Source: Bacillus cereus
GTDB taxonomy: Bacteria > Bacillota > Bacilli > Bacillales > Bacillaceae_G
Length of the DNA stretch: 64,000 bases
Direction of reading: 5' to 3'
Assembly: GCF_002584535.1 (NCBI RefSeq)
Contig: NZ_NUOT01000046.1
Span: 1-64,000, forward strand
Below are positions 33,821 through 42,633 of this stretch, in pieces. The position numbers were made by a program, and so were the translations under genes. The notes under the pieces are model-generated. The model was given only the letters and a program-made list of their open reading frames with translations. It was not told the origin of the DNA and searched no databases. Numbering within the stretch: position 1 is the stretch's first letter; each line of letters opens with the position of its first letter.

Positions 33821-35068
33821 TTACCTCCGAATCTGTCCATTCCCACGAATCACATATTTTGTGGAAGTCAATGCAGACAGACCCATCGGTCCCCTAACAT
33901 GCAGCTTTTGCGTGCTGATGCCGATTTCCGCGCCGAAGCCAAATTCAAAGCCGTCAGTAAAGCGGGTCGAGGCATTATGATAGAGCGCCGCGGCATCGAC
34001 GGACGTGAAAAACTTGCTGACGTTTTCCTCGTTCTCTGTAATGATCGCTTCGGAATGCATGGATCCATAAGTATTGATATGGGTAATCGCTTCTTCAACA
34101 GAGGAAACCATTTTGACTGCCAGCGTGAGAGACAAAAATTCTGTTTCCCAGTCTTCTTCTGAAGCGGGTACAAGAGAAGAATCAATTTCTAACACTTTCT
34201 TATCCCCACGTAGCTCCACTCCTCTTTCCTTCAAGAAAGCAAACAGCTCGGTACCAAATCGCTGCGCCCAATTCTCATGAAGTATAATTGTTTCAATAGC
34301 ATTGCATACAGACGGACGCTGTGTTTTGGCGTTTACGATAATATCGAATGCCATCTGTTTATTCGCTGTTTCATCAATGAAAATGTGACAATTTCCCGCA
34401 CCTGTTTCCAATACAGGAACAGATGCTTCTCTCACTACAGTATCTATCAACTGCTTGCCACCTCTTGGAATAAGAACATCCAAGTACTCGTTCAATGTAA
34501 ATAACTCTTTTGCGCTATCTCGTGACGTGTCTTCAATGAGCTGTACACTCTCTGGAGGCAAGCTCGTTTGTTTGAGCGCTCGGTGAATCACAGCAACGAT
34601 GGCTTTATTGGAATAAGTGGCGGAAGAACTACCTCTCAAGATCACTGCGTTGCCTGTTTTCAAGCAAATTGTAGCCGCATCCACCGTCACGTTCGGCCGC
34701 GCCTCGTAAATCATCCCCACAACACCGAGTGGCACGCGCATCTCCCGAATAGACAATCCATTCGGCCGTTCCCATGTAGCTACACATTCTCCGACAGGAT
34801 CGCGCAAATCAATCAGCTGTCTGATTCCCGCTGTCATATCAATGATGCGCTGTTCGTTCAGCATAAGACGATCGAGGAGAGAGGCAGACATTCCTTTCGC
34901 TTTGCCTTGTTCGATATCTCGTTTGTTCTCCTCCAAAATGTAGGATGTCTCTTCTATCAATTGCTCAACGATAGCCGCCAGTGCTTTATTTTTTTGATCA
35001 GTCGATTTGGTCACAAGCTCTCCAGCAATCTCTTTTGCTTTTTGTCCCTTTGTCAACACTTCATTCAT
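33821..35068 (-). CDS. proA: Gamma-glutamyl phosphate reductase (glutamate-5-semialdehyde dehydrogenase)
   Basis: 415 residues. It reduces gamma-glutamyl phosphate with NADPH to glutamate-5-semialdehyde, step two of proline synthesis. Family blocks are [44 protein letters not shown], the catalytic Cys region [15 protein letters not shown] and the end [22 protein letters not shown]. Length is normal. The GC content is clearly above that of the surrounding DNA, including proI, suggesting acquisition. It lies 197 bases after proB, with a palindrome between, under a proline T-box. Confidence 0.96.
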   Translation of the reverse strand: MNEVLTKGQKAKEIAGELVTKSTDQKNKALAAIVEQLIEETSYILEENKRDIEQGKAKGMSASLLDRLMLNEQRIIDMTAGIRQLIDLRDPVGECVATWERPNGLSIREMRVPLGVVGMIYEARPNVTVDAATICLKTGNAVILRGSSSATYSNKAIVAVIHRALKQTSLPPESVQLIEDTSRDSAKELFTLNEYLDVLIPRGGKQLIDTVVREASVPVLETGAGNCHIFIDETANKQMAFDIIVNAKTQRPSVCNAIETIILHENWAQRFGTELFAFLKERGVELRGDKKVLEIDSSLVPASEEDWETEFLSLTLAVKMVSSVEEAITHINTYGSMHSEAIITENEENVSKFFTSVDAAALYHNASTRFTDGFEFGFGAEIGISTQKLHVRGPMGLSALTSTKYVIRGNGQIRR

Positions 35069-35239
35069 TTTCGTTTCCTCCTTTTTAAAATTAAAAAGTA
35101 TAAAATTTGAGGCGTGTTTAACTACTCCAACTTGTCACTACCATCCAAGACTCTTCTGCATAGATATTAGTTGAATCAATCGGAAGTTTAGAGCGAGTAA
35201 AGACAAACAACGCCTTTTAAGACGGGGAACCTTGTGTTC

Positions 35240-35275
35240 TTCACTTTAAGATCCCTCTCGGGATCTTAAAGTGAA
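35240..35275 (-). repeat. Perfect 16-bp inverted repeat between proB and proA
   Basis: Arms 35240-35255 and 35260-35275 are perfect complements (TTCACTTTAAGATCCC) around a TCTC loop. The proB stop codon lies inside one arm. No U-run follows. It would be a very stable RNA hairpin, perhaps an mRNA-stabilising or processing element, or a relic of a terminator. Confidence 0.85.
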
Positions 35276-36369
35276 ACCCAATTATCTCTATGAATAACTT
35301 CATAGCTATGCCTTTCGCCTCGCGCTTGAATGTCATGGCTCTGCATACCTTTTAAATCCCGCAATTCCTCTGAACTATATCTACACTGTCCTTTTCCTAT
35401 CACGCGTCCCTGCTCTGTGATGACCTCCACGACCTCGCCTGCTTGAAAGAACCCTGACACACTGGTAACACCGGCAGGAAGAAGACTTTTTCCATGCTGA
35501 ATGATGGCAGCGGCTGCTCCGGCATCCACTTCGATTTGTCCGCTGACAAGCGAATGTAATGCGATCCATTGCTTGTTCACCTTGATTACTTTTGGAGTAG
35601 CGTTACCGATATACGTTCCATCTCCTTTCCCCTTCAAAACATCTAAAAACTTCTCCCGTCCACGTCCTGTTCCGATGAATACACTCGCTCCGAGAGATAG
35701 TGCCGTCTTTGCTGCATCGATTTTCGATTTCATGCCGCCCGTTCCAAGTTTTGAGCCAGCATCTCCAGCAAGAGTGGCGATTTCTTCCGTAACTTCAGGG
35801 AGAAAGTAATATTTTTTTGCGTCCGGATGTTTCTGGGGGTTCTGGTCATACAAACCGTTCACATCCGTAAAAATCATGAGCATATCCGCCGAAACCAATC
35901 CACTTACTAAAGCTGACAACATGTCATTATCACCAAACGTTAGCTCCTCCAAAGAAATAGAATCGTTTTCATTGATTATAGGAAGAGCTGAGCGATTTAG
36001 TAACTCCACTAAAGTGGCGTAGGCATTGCTGTATTGTTCTTTTCTGGAAAAATCGCTTCTCGTTAGCAAAAGTTGCGAGGTAACGATCCCATATTTGCAG
36101 AATTCCTCCGTATACGCCTGCATTAACAGACTTTGCCCTACAGCCGCGGCAGCCTGTTTCCCTTTAATTGTCACAGGTCGGCCGGGATACCCGAGAGCGG
36201 AAAAACCTGCAGCGACGGCACCAGATGTAACCAGCAAGATTTCATGTCCTTCCTGCTTCAGTCGCGCCAAGGCAGCAACGTGATCTGAAAGCTGTTCTTT
36301 AGAGATACCTCCATGATTAGCTGCCAAGGAACTGCTTCCGATTTTTACGACAATTCGTTGTTTTTTCAC
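35266..36369 (-). CDS. proB: Glutamate 5-kinase
   Basis: 367 residues. It phosphorylates glutamate, the first and feedback-controlled step of proline synthesis. The kinase domain starts [12 protein letters not shown] and has [34 protein letters not shown] and [20 protein letters not shown] domain occupies about 275-365. I start at GTG 36369, which has AGGGGGT 8 bases upstream; the longer upstream frame is unlike the family. Codon use and GC are higher than the window average, as for proA. A T-box leader precedes it. Confidence 0.95.
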   Translation of the reverse strand: MKKQRIVVKIGSSSLAANHGGISKEQLSDHVAALARLKQEGHEILLVTSGAVAAGFSALGYPGRPVTIKGKQAAAAVGQSLLMQAYTEEFCKYGIVTSQLLLTRSDFSRKEQYSNAYATLVELLNRSALPIINENDSISLEELTFGDNDMLSALVSGLVSADMLMIFTDVNGLYDQNPQKHPDAKKYYFLPEVTEEIATLAGDAGSKLGTGGMKSKIDAAKTALSLGASVFIGTGRGREKFLDVLKGKGDGTYIGNATPKVIKVNKQWIALHSLVSGQIEVDAGAAAAIIQHGKSLLPAGVTSVSGFFQAGEVVEVITEQGRVIGKGQCRYSSEELRDLKGMQSHDIQARGERHSYEVIHRDNWVSL

Positions 36370-36504
36370 TTTTGTACCCCCTAGTCTAAAATCAAAGTTT
36401 TTTTGTAAATTGCGTCTCTTTTTTTCAAATGAAAACAAAATATGCTTCTATAACATGCAATTTTCAGCAAAGAATCCTTCACCAATGATGCCTATCTAGC
36501 AATA

Positions 36505-36765
36505 AAGAGCAAAATAAAAATGACCGTTCCGCCCTTAAAAAAGGACGAAACGGTCATTGTTCCGCGGTACCACCTTCATTGATATAAAATATATATCCGC
36601 TTGGCGCCTGTAACGCAGGCGTACGCCTAAACTTTCGTTTAAGACTCAGGGATAGGTTCGATACTTTCTATACGAGGAATCTTTCAGCCAGTGAATTCCA
36701 CTCTCTTGCGTAAGAAGACATATGTACTAGTTCCCTTCAACGATTTTCAATTTAATTTTTTATAC
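36505..36765 (-). promoter_or_regulatory. T-box riboswitch, proline-specific (CCT specifier)
   Basis: On the minus strand stem I ends with CGAACCTATCCC, giving the specifier codon CCT for proline. Further down lie the T-box sequence AAGGTGGTACCGCGGAA (about 36575-36559) and the terminator AATGACCGTTTCGTCC/GGGCGGAACGGTCATT followed by TTTATTTT (about 36558-36505). Uncharged tRNA(Pro) should open the terminator and switch on proBA. Confidence 0.92.
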
Positions 36766-36795
36766 ATTATGCGATATAATGTATTTTTGTGTCAA
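36766..36795 (-). promoter_or_regulatory. SigA promoter of the proBA T-box leader
   Basis: On the minus strand a perfect -35 TTGACA (36795-36790) and -10 CATAAT (36771-36766) are 18 bases apart. Confidence 0.75.
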
Positions 36796-37267
36796 GAGAT
36801 ATTTTAGAAAATTAAGAAGGCAACAAGTTTTAAGCATTGAATTATGTACATACTGTATTAACATCACAATATCTAGAAAATGTTGATATAACTATACTTT
36901 ATCTCTTGTTCATAAACATAAAGTTTTCTAGACATACATCTCTTAGCGTACACCAAAAGGAGTAATTCGTGTCTAAACATATAGATAGCGATACGTCCCT
37001 ATTCTCCAAAATGATTTAAAATGTTTTGGAGTAGTTTATAACAAAAAATTTAAGTTATAGAGAATGTACTTGTTTAGTGCAGAATAAGAGTGATTTCTAT
37101 ATATTTTTGTATTGCAAAAAATAGTGTACTCTCTTAAAATGTGTTTTTATACTAATCTCGATATAGTTTATACGGTTTATTTCTTCTACACAGAATATCA
37201 TTATTTTTTCAGAATAATATTTTTAAACCAATAAAATTTATAATAAAAGGAGCAAGAGCGAATTATT
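36796..37267. other. Divergent promoter region between proBA and proI
   Basis: It contains a possible plus-strand leader ORF (GTG 36969 to TAA 37019; AAAGGAGT 6 bases upstream; product MSKHIDSDTSLFSKMI). The inverted repeat CTCCAAAA/TTTTGGAG (about 37004-37032) overlaps its end. No T-box is seen before proI. The rest is very AT-rich. Confidence 0.4.
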
Positions 37268-38086
37268 ATGAACAAACAAATAGGATTCATTGGATGCGGA
37301 AACATGGGTATCGCTATGATAGGTGGCATGATTAACAAAAATATAGTTTCTTCAGATAAAATAATTTGTTCAGATTTAAATGTCATTAATTTAAAAAATA
37401 CTAGTGATAAATATGGCATAACTACAACTACTGACAACAATGAAGTAGCTAACAATGCTGATATTTTAATTTTATCAATCAAACCAGACCTATACTCATC
37501 AGTAATTAACCAAATAAAAGAGCAGATAAAAAACGATGTAATAATCGTAACTATTGCTGCAGGAAAAAGTATTAAGAGTACTGAGGATGCTTTCGGCAAA
37601 AAGTTAAAGGTTGTTAGAGTAATGCCTAATACACCAGCCCTTGTTGGAGAAGGTATGTCTGCGTTATGTTCTAATGAAATGGTTACAGAAAAAGATTTAG
37701 AAGATATACTAGATATATTTAATAGTTTTGGTCAAACAGAGATAGTAAATGAAAAATTAATGGATGTTGTAACATCTGTAAGTGGCTCTTCTCCAGCATA
37801 TGTGTATATGTTTATAGAAGCCATGGCGGATGCTGCTGTACTAGATGGTATGCCAAGAGCTCAAGCATATAAATTTGCAGCACAAGCTGTATTAGGTTCT
37901 GCAAAAATGGTACTGGAGACAGGAATACATCCAGGCGCATTGAAAGATATGGTTTGTTCTCCAGGTGGAACGACAATAGAAGCTGTAGCAACATTAGAGG
38001 AAAAAGGCTTAAGAACGGCCATCATCTCAGCTATGAAACGTTGCACTCAAAAATCTGTTGAATTATCCAGTCCAACCAAAGAGTAA
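37268..38086 (+). CDS. proI: Pyrroline-5-carboxylate reductase
   Basis: 272 residues. It catalyses the last step of proline synthesis, reduction of pyrroline-5-carboxylate with NAD(P)H. The N-terminal nucleotide loop is GFIGCGNMG (residues 6-14). The family signature lies in VTSVSGSSPAYVYMFIEAMADAA and HPGALKDMVCSPGGTTIEAVATLEE near the C-terminus. It is very AT-rich, unlike proBA, so the two halves of the pathway seem to have different origins. AAAGGAGC lies some 15 bases before the ATG, which is long. It diverges from proBA. Confidence 0.93.
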   Translation: MNKQIGFIGCGNMGIAMIGGMINKNIVSSDKIICSDLNVINLKNTSDKYGITTTTDNNEVANNADILILSIKPDLYSSVINQIKEQIKNDVIIVTIAAGKSIKSTEDAFGKKLKVVRVMPNTPALVGEGMSALCSNEMVTEKDLEDILDIFNSFGQTEIVNEKLMDVVTSVSGSSPAYVYMFIEAMADAAVLDGMPRAQAYKFAAQAVLGSAKMVLETGIHPGALKDMVCSPGGTTIEAVATLEEKGLRTAIISAMKRCTQKSVELSSPTKE

Positions 38087-38283
38087 AAACTAAGTTTAAA
38101 GGAAACCGATTAAGATATAGTTAGCCAAGTACACATATCTATAAATAGTTGTAAACCATATTTACATTTGGTTTACATAATGTCTCATTATCAATAGCAA
38201 TTAAAATGGATAAATTCATACCTACTTGAGTTTGTCCATTTTGCTCTTTAATTATTTTAAGATAATTTTATGTAATCCTATTT

Positions 38284-38412
38284 TTATGTCCTGTTTGGTG
38301 CCTCTAGTCTTACAAAAACCCCCTTATTTTCCGCATAAGATCCCTCATAATTACCTTCATAAAAAAATAAGTTACTATATGTAGCATGTAAGGCGATTAT
38401 CTCATGGGTTAT
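38284..38412 (-). pseudogene. Gene fragment B sharing a 40-bp block with 25311-25350
   Basis: A frame opening just after a TAA reads THEIIALHATYSNLFFYEG and continues YAENKGVFVRLEAPNRT to a stop, 42 codons without an initiation codon. The first ten codons are shared in frame with fragment A at 25157-25342, after which the two diverge. They may be tails of related genes or hybrid products of recombination at the shared block. Confidence 0.5.
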
Positions 38413-38420
38413 TTACAAAT
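38381..38420 (-). repeat. Dispersed 40-bp repeat, copy 2
   Basis: It matches 25311-25350 at 38 of 40 positions in the same orientation, 13 kb away. Confidence 0.8.
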
Positions 38421-38458
38421 AGATAAGAACACTTGGCACCTACTTATAAACGATATTT

Positions 38459-38496
38459 AAAAAAACGACACTAAATCTCTTAGTATCGTTTTTATT
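38459..38496. terminator. Bidirectional terminator
   Basis: AAAAACGACACTAA/TTAGTATCGTTTTT with a 5-base loop has T-runs on both sides. It lies about 100 bases past the SDR gene stop. Confidence 0.7.
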
Positions 38497-38600
38497 TTTA
38501 AATTAATCCTCGATATATTGATCAGCCATAACTTTCGAATATATATTTCGGATACATACAATAAAAGTAACTACATTCCAAAACGACCTACCTTCTCTTA

Positions 38601-39359
38601 TTAATAAAACCCACCATTCGAATGAATTACTTGTCCTGTCACCCATTTTGCTTCTTCACTTACTAAAAATGCTATTAAACGTGCTACATCTACTGGCTCC
38701 CCTATTCTACCTGCCGGAAATTTGTTTACTAAATATGCTTGCACTTCTTCAGTCATCCACCCTGTATTGGTCGGTCCTGGATCAACAGCATTCACAGTAA
38801 TCCCCTTTTTCATCGCAACTGGTGCTACTGAGGTAGTAAAAGCTTCAATCGCTCCTTTCGTTGCTATATAAGCAAGCTCATTCGGCATGGGCCCTAGCGA
38901 TTGTCCAGATGTAAGATTGACAATATTTCCACTCGTTTCAACCGTATAATTTTTAATAAATAATGAACTTAATAGCATCGTAGCGCGTACATTTACTGTA
39001 TAATGTCTGTCTAATTGTTCTACATCTAACTCTTCAACATTTGTATCCGTAGAATATGCAGCATTGTTAATCAAAATAGACGGCTCTCCTAATCGTTCTG
39101 ATACCATATATAATAAACGGTTAGGGGCATAAGACTGCGCTAAATTCACCTCAGCCATTTCACATCGAACGCCATAATTTTCAACTTCTCTTTTCAATAA
39201 AAATGGTTCTTCATCATTCATGCTCCATGGCATTGCCTTATCATACCTAGGCCAGTACGTGAAAAATATATCGATACCTTTTTGCGCAAGTGCTGTGCAA
39301 ATCGCTGCTCCAATTCCATTTAAACGTGTCGCTCCTGTAACAATTGCTATTTTCGTCAC
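38601..39359 (-). CDS. Short-chain dehydrogenase/reductase
   Basis: 252 residues. A classical SDR: the cofactor loop TGATRLNGIGAAI (residues about 9-21), INNAAYS (the NNAG motif), a catalytic Ser in NLTSGQSLG and the Y-x-x-x-K as YIATK. The end VTGQVIHSNGGFY is as in FabG-like enzymes. It reduces a carbonyl or oxidises an alcohol in the cytoplasm with NAD(P)H; the substrate is unknown. An insertion after strand 2 (YWPRYDKAMPWSMNDEE) is typical of a Bacillus subgroup. It is a single gene. Confidence 0.9.
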   Translation of the reverse strand: MTKIAIVTGATRLNGIGAAICTALAQKGIDIFFTYWPRYDKAMPWSMNDEEPFLLKREVENYGVRCEMAEVNLAQSYAPNRLLYMVSERLGEPSILINNAAYSTDTNVEELDVEQLDRHYTVNVRATMLLSSLFIKNYTVETSGNIVNLTSGQSLGPMPNELAYIATKGAIEAFTTSVAPVAMKKGITVNAVDPGPTNTGWMTEEVQAYLVNKFPAGRIGEPVDVARLIAFLVSEEAKWVTGQVIHSNGGFY

Positions 39360-39419
39360 TTGTTTCTCCCCCTATTTTGCCTTCTCATAATTTCAAAACA
39401 TAAATAGCATTTCTGACAA

Positions 39420-39458
39420 ATAAATCCCCTGTATGAATACAGAGGATTTATCATTTTT
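39420..39458 (-). terminator. Terminator of the ABC transporter operon
   Basis: AAATCCTCTGTAT/ATACAGGGGATTT lies right after the permease stop codon and has a T-run on both strands. Confidence 0.75.
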
Positions 39459-41114
39459 TTATTTAATATTTGCTAGAATACGTTCTGCTCCTAACTGTAA
39501 ACTACGTGTTACTATTACATTTATAATAATAAACGCAATCAATAGAATACTAAACATGCCCCATATACCGATTCCAAAGAAGTAGTATAATCCAACAACC
39601 CCACCTACGATTACTAGATCCATCGCGATATTTGCAAGGAAATTCCATAGAGTTGTATACCTGCTTTTAAATAACTTCTGCTCTGAATCCCAATGTATAT
39701 CCGCCGTTTGAGCGTCCCAACGTGTACCGATTAAATTCGTTAACCAAAGACCATTTGCACTTAGTAAAAACCATAACAACATAAAGAGTGGTGAAACACC
39801 GGCAACAATTGTCATGATAAGACCAAACACAGCTAAAATTGTTACATTTATAAGCCATGCTGTAAAAACTTTTGCAAAAAATATATCTGATGCCTTTACT
39901 GGTAAATAACGATTGACAAACCACGAACTCCCATCCCTAGAAAAAGATGTTGTTGCAATAACATTACTTCCCATTAAGAATAAACCTGCACAGAAACCTA
40001 TGCCAAGAGCTAGCCCAGACCATGTTGGTTCTTCTATAAACTTAGTTAACCATTTTAAGCTCCCCTCCTGTACGAAAATTATAAAGAATAGCATAATTGG
40101 CATAACAAAAGTTTGCACAATACAATTTATAAAAAATTGTGGTGTACGGAATAAAATTTTAAACTCTTTTTTAACATAAGCTTTTATGTGTGAGCTTTGT
40201 ACAGTTGATTTTTTTAAGTTTTCTGCCGAGATGGCCTCTTTTTTTGCGGTACTCGTTGAAAGTCCGATAACTCCTTTTAAATACGTACGCTGTGCAACAT
40301 AGAAAAACAATCCGAAAAACGCTAAAGAAATCGCTGCAAAAATCACAACGTATATAATCCCTTTCCAAGAAGCATTCTCTATTAACCCCATTGCACCAAA
40401 GTATGTAGTTGGAAAATAATTTGTCATCTGAACCAGTAAGGAAGATTGATGATCAGCAAAGTAATTTGCAAGCGCATCTCCTGATACTGCACTTCTGTTT
40501 CTCCATTGCATAAACACGTTAATGCCTACAATAAATAATAGAGTTAACAGCCCAATGAACATATTGCTACGATCTTTATTCTTAGCTATATTTGTATAAC
40601 GCATAATAACCGTCATTAAGAGTGATGCGAGTACTAACGGAATAATAGGGAAAAATATGTAAATTAATAGTGCATATAAGTAATATGTAATAAGCGCACC
40701 ACTTTGCAAACCATATACAATGAAGATTGGAAATAAAATGAAAGATCCCATTATATATTGTGTAATTAATACAGTAATAAATTTAGCCGTAATGATTTGT
40801 GATGGTTGTAGTGGTAAAGGTAGTAAAGTTTCAACATCATTATTATAATAAAATACCGTTAAAATGTTCGTAATACTAATTACAAATACCCATATGCTCG
40901 CAACAGCTAATCCCATTCCAATTATCGATGTTTCTTGTCCGATTGATTTCATTCCTACATACATCCCATATGTAAGTGGGCCGATAAATATAAAGCCAGC
41001 GAATAATAATGCTAAAAATGAAAATGCATACGCCAACCGTTTCTTTTTATCCGTTATGACATCTGCATAATTTAATTTCAATAATACTTTTGTTAATGTC
41101 CAAATTTTATTCAT
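39459..41114 (-). CDS. ABC transporter permease, large (YthQ-like)
   Basis: 551 residues with about 12 hydrophobic helices in two halves. It matches the type called putative ABC exporter permease (ABC_tran_2). Characteristic parts are NNDVETLLPLPLQPSQIITAKFI near residue 90-112 and SFSRDGSSWFVNRYLPVKASDIFFAK past the middle. It should form an exporter with the ATPase encoded just before it (8-base overlap). The substrate is unknown; some relatives influence competence, peptides or cell-envelope functions. Confidence 0.85.
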   Translation of the reverse strand: MNKIWTLTKVLLKLNYADVITDKKKRLAYAFSFLALLFAGFIFIGPLTYGMYVGMKSIGQETSIIGMGLAVASIWVFVISITNILTVFYYNNDVETLLPLPLQPSQIITAKFITVLITQYIMGSFILFPIFIVYGLQSGALITYYLYALLIYIFFPIIPLVLASLLMTVIMRYTNIAKNKDRSNMFIGLLTLLFIVGINVFMQWRNRSAVSGDALANYFADHQSSLLVQMTNYFPTTYFGAMGLIENASWKGIIYVVIFAAISLAFFGLFFYVAQRTYLKGVIGLSTSTAKKEAISAENLKKSTVQSSHIKAYVKKEFKILFRTPQFFINCIVQTFVMPIMLFFIIFVQEGSLKWLTKFIEEPTWSGLALGIGFCAGLFLMGSNVIATTSFSRDGSSWFVNRYLPVKASDIFFAKVFTAWLINVTILAVFGLIMTIVAGVSPLFMLLWFLLSANGLWLTNLIGTRWDAQTADIHWDSEQKLFKSRYTTLWNFLANIAMDLVIVGGVVGLYYFFGIGIWGMFSILLIAFIIINVIVTRSLQLGAERILANIK

Positions 41115-41832
41115 TTCCAGTCATCTCCAAGAACATTTTCTCAAGTGATTCATTGGATTTAAAATGATCTCTCATTTCATTTAAATTACCTTGGAACTGC
41201 AAATTCCCCTTATTAATAATCGCTACTCGATCACATAATTTCTCGGCTACTTCTAGCACGTGTGTTGAGAAAAACACTGTTTTCCCTTTATCTGCATGCT
41301 CCCTCATCATCTGTTTTAAAATAAACGCTGATTTTGGATCAAGCCCTGTCATTGGCTCATCTAAAATCCATACATCCGGATCATGCAGAAGTACACCAAT
41401 AATAATAATCTTCTGTCTCATTCCGTGTGAATAACTTTGAATTTGATCTGACAAAGCATTATAAAGATCGAATCTCTCTGCTAAAAATTGAATTTTTTCC
41501 TGCCTAATTGCATTTGGCACCTCATACATATCAGCCATAAAGTTTAAATATTCTATCCCTTTTAATCGCAGAAACATATCTGGACTATCCGGAACATAGC
41601 CAAATGTTCGCTTTGCCTCCATAGGCTCTTTTGTCACATCTTTTCCGTTGACCAAAATTGTTCCTTTATCTATTGCATGAATACCTGTTACCATCTTAAT
41701 TGTTGTTGATTTTCCAGCACCATTCGGCCCTAAAAATCCAAAAATTTCTCCACTCGGTACTGTTAAACTTAAATCTTTCACAGCATAGGAAGAACCATTG
41801 TAACTTTTTGATACATTTACAATTTCAATCAT
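41107..41832 (-). CDS. ABC transporter ATP-binding protein
   Basis: 241 residues. Walker A GPNGAGKST (about 37-45), signature YSHGMRQK (in place of LSGGQ, common in this exporter class), Walker B VWILDEPMTGLDP and the H loop FFSTHVLE are all present. It energises the permease encoded by the overlapping downstream gene. I choose ATG 41832 with AAAGGATTGG upstream; the in-frame upstream residues are unlike the family. Confidence 0.92.
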   Translation of the reverse strand: MIEIVNVSKSYNGSSYAVKDLSLTVPSGEIFGFLGPNGAGKSTTIKMVTGIHAIDKGTILVNGKDVTKEPMEAKRTFGYVPDSPDMFLRLKGIEYLNFMADMYEVPNAIRQEKIQFLAERFDLYNALSDQIQSYSHGMRQKIIIIGVLLHDPDVWILDEPMTGLDPKSAFILKQMMREHADKGKTVFFSTHVLEVAEKLCDRVAIINKGNLQFQGNLNEMRDHFKSNESLEKMFLEMTGNE

Positions 41833-42049
41833 TTTATCCAATCCTTTCCTCATTTACCAATAAACTATATCTCTATTATAGCATACTTACATTTTAAGAT
41901 TTTGTATTTTTTAGAATCACATAAACCTCCATAAAATACCTTTATAATTTATCGTTGTATTCAGAAAAATCAGTTCACTATTATTTCTATAGTAAATATA
42001 CATATTCATTTTGATTTTTCAATATGTAAACTACGGCTATGAAAATAAA

Positions 42050-42172
42050 AAAAGAATCCCCACTCGTTTCCTCCATTTGGGCGCACATAGCATAAGGGGA
42101 TAAGGGTATAAGAAACACTGACCACAGATGTTCTCTCCACCTAAAAGGAAAGTTTTATATCAGTGTTTCATA
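42050..42172 (-). promoter_or_regulatory. Structured non-coding segment with two long inverted repeats
   Basis: AATCCCC (42055-42061) pairs with GGGGAT (42096-42101). The longer AGAAACACTGA (42111-42121) pairs with TCAGTGTTTCA (42160-42170). On the minus strand the first stem is followed by TTCTTTTTTTATTTT, so the whole may end transcripts of the small membrane gene. Large loops and two stems make it more than a plain terminator; it may be a small RNA or a bcr-type repeat. Confidence 0.45.
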
Positions 42173-42176
42173 TTCT

Positions 42177-42371
42177 TTATCCATTAAAATATATATATAA
42201 ACCTAGACCAACAATTAAAACAACTGCTAACAAAAGGTAAATCATTGTAAGTCTCGTAATATTTCCTTTCGTTGATTTACCATAATTTTCATCCCCATTT
42301 TTTCCAACCACTATCGTTCCAACAACTATTACTGCAACTATCATTAACATAATTAGCATCCACTTAATCAT
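42177..42371 (-). CDS. Small two-helix membrane protein
   Basis: 64 residues with two membrane helices (about 2-21 and 45-62) and a short polar loop (KNGDENYGKSTKGNITR). Its function is unknown; proteins of this size and shape are common in the B. cereus group. The ATG at 42371 has GGAGGG 7 bases upstream, so I prefer it to the earlier in-frame start. It is followed immediately by the structured segment at 42172-42050. Confidence 0.7.
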   Translation of the reverse strand: MIKWMLIMLMIVAVIVVGTIVVGKNGDENYGKSTKGNITRLTMIYLLLAVVLIVGLGLYIYFNG

Positions 42372-42555
42372 ACGTTTCTCCCTCCCTTCCTCTTGCAACC
42401 ATTTTACGATATTTTTACTGTCTATAACTTGTAAATATTATCATTTTTCTGAACTTTAATATATTTCTCACTCTTTTTTACATTTACCTACTTGTTCTTA
42501 CGTTAGATTCTTTATTTGTACAATACACTCATAAATACAATGGATTAGGTTGACA

Positions 42556-42592
42556 AGATAAAGGGAATCCATTCTCCTGGATTCCCTTTATG
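42556..42592 (-). terminator. Intrinsic terminator after the aldehyde dehydrogenase gene
   Basis: ATAAAGGGAATCCA/TGGATTCCCTTTAT with a 6-base loop. It lies about 40 bases past the ALDH stop. Confidence 0.8.
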
Positions 42593-42633
42593 ATTTCTTC
42601 TTTACTATCAACAGTAATGTTTAACGGAGCGTA

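Larger units (their letters stand above)
38087..38600. other. Intergenic region with fragment B and terminators
   Basis: After proI a hairpin AAAATGGA/TCCATTTT (about 38205-38240) may end its transcript. The second half holds gene fragment B with the dispersed repeat copy 2 and a bidirectional terminator, described separately. Confidence 0.5.

Noticed and set aside
34568-35110. A 180-codon plus-strand open frame over proA
   Set aside because: It is antisense to a fully conserved proA frame; His/Cys/Arg-rich composition is what the complement of a GC-richer gene gives. No ribosome binding site.
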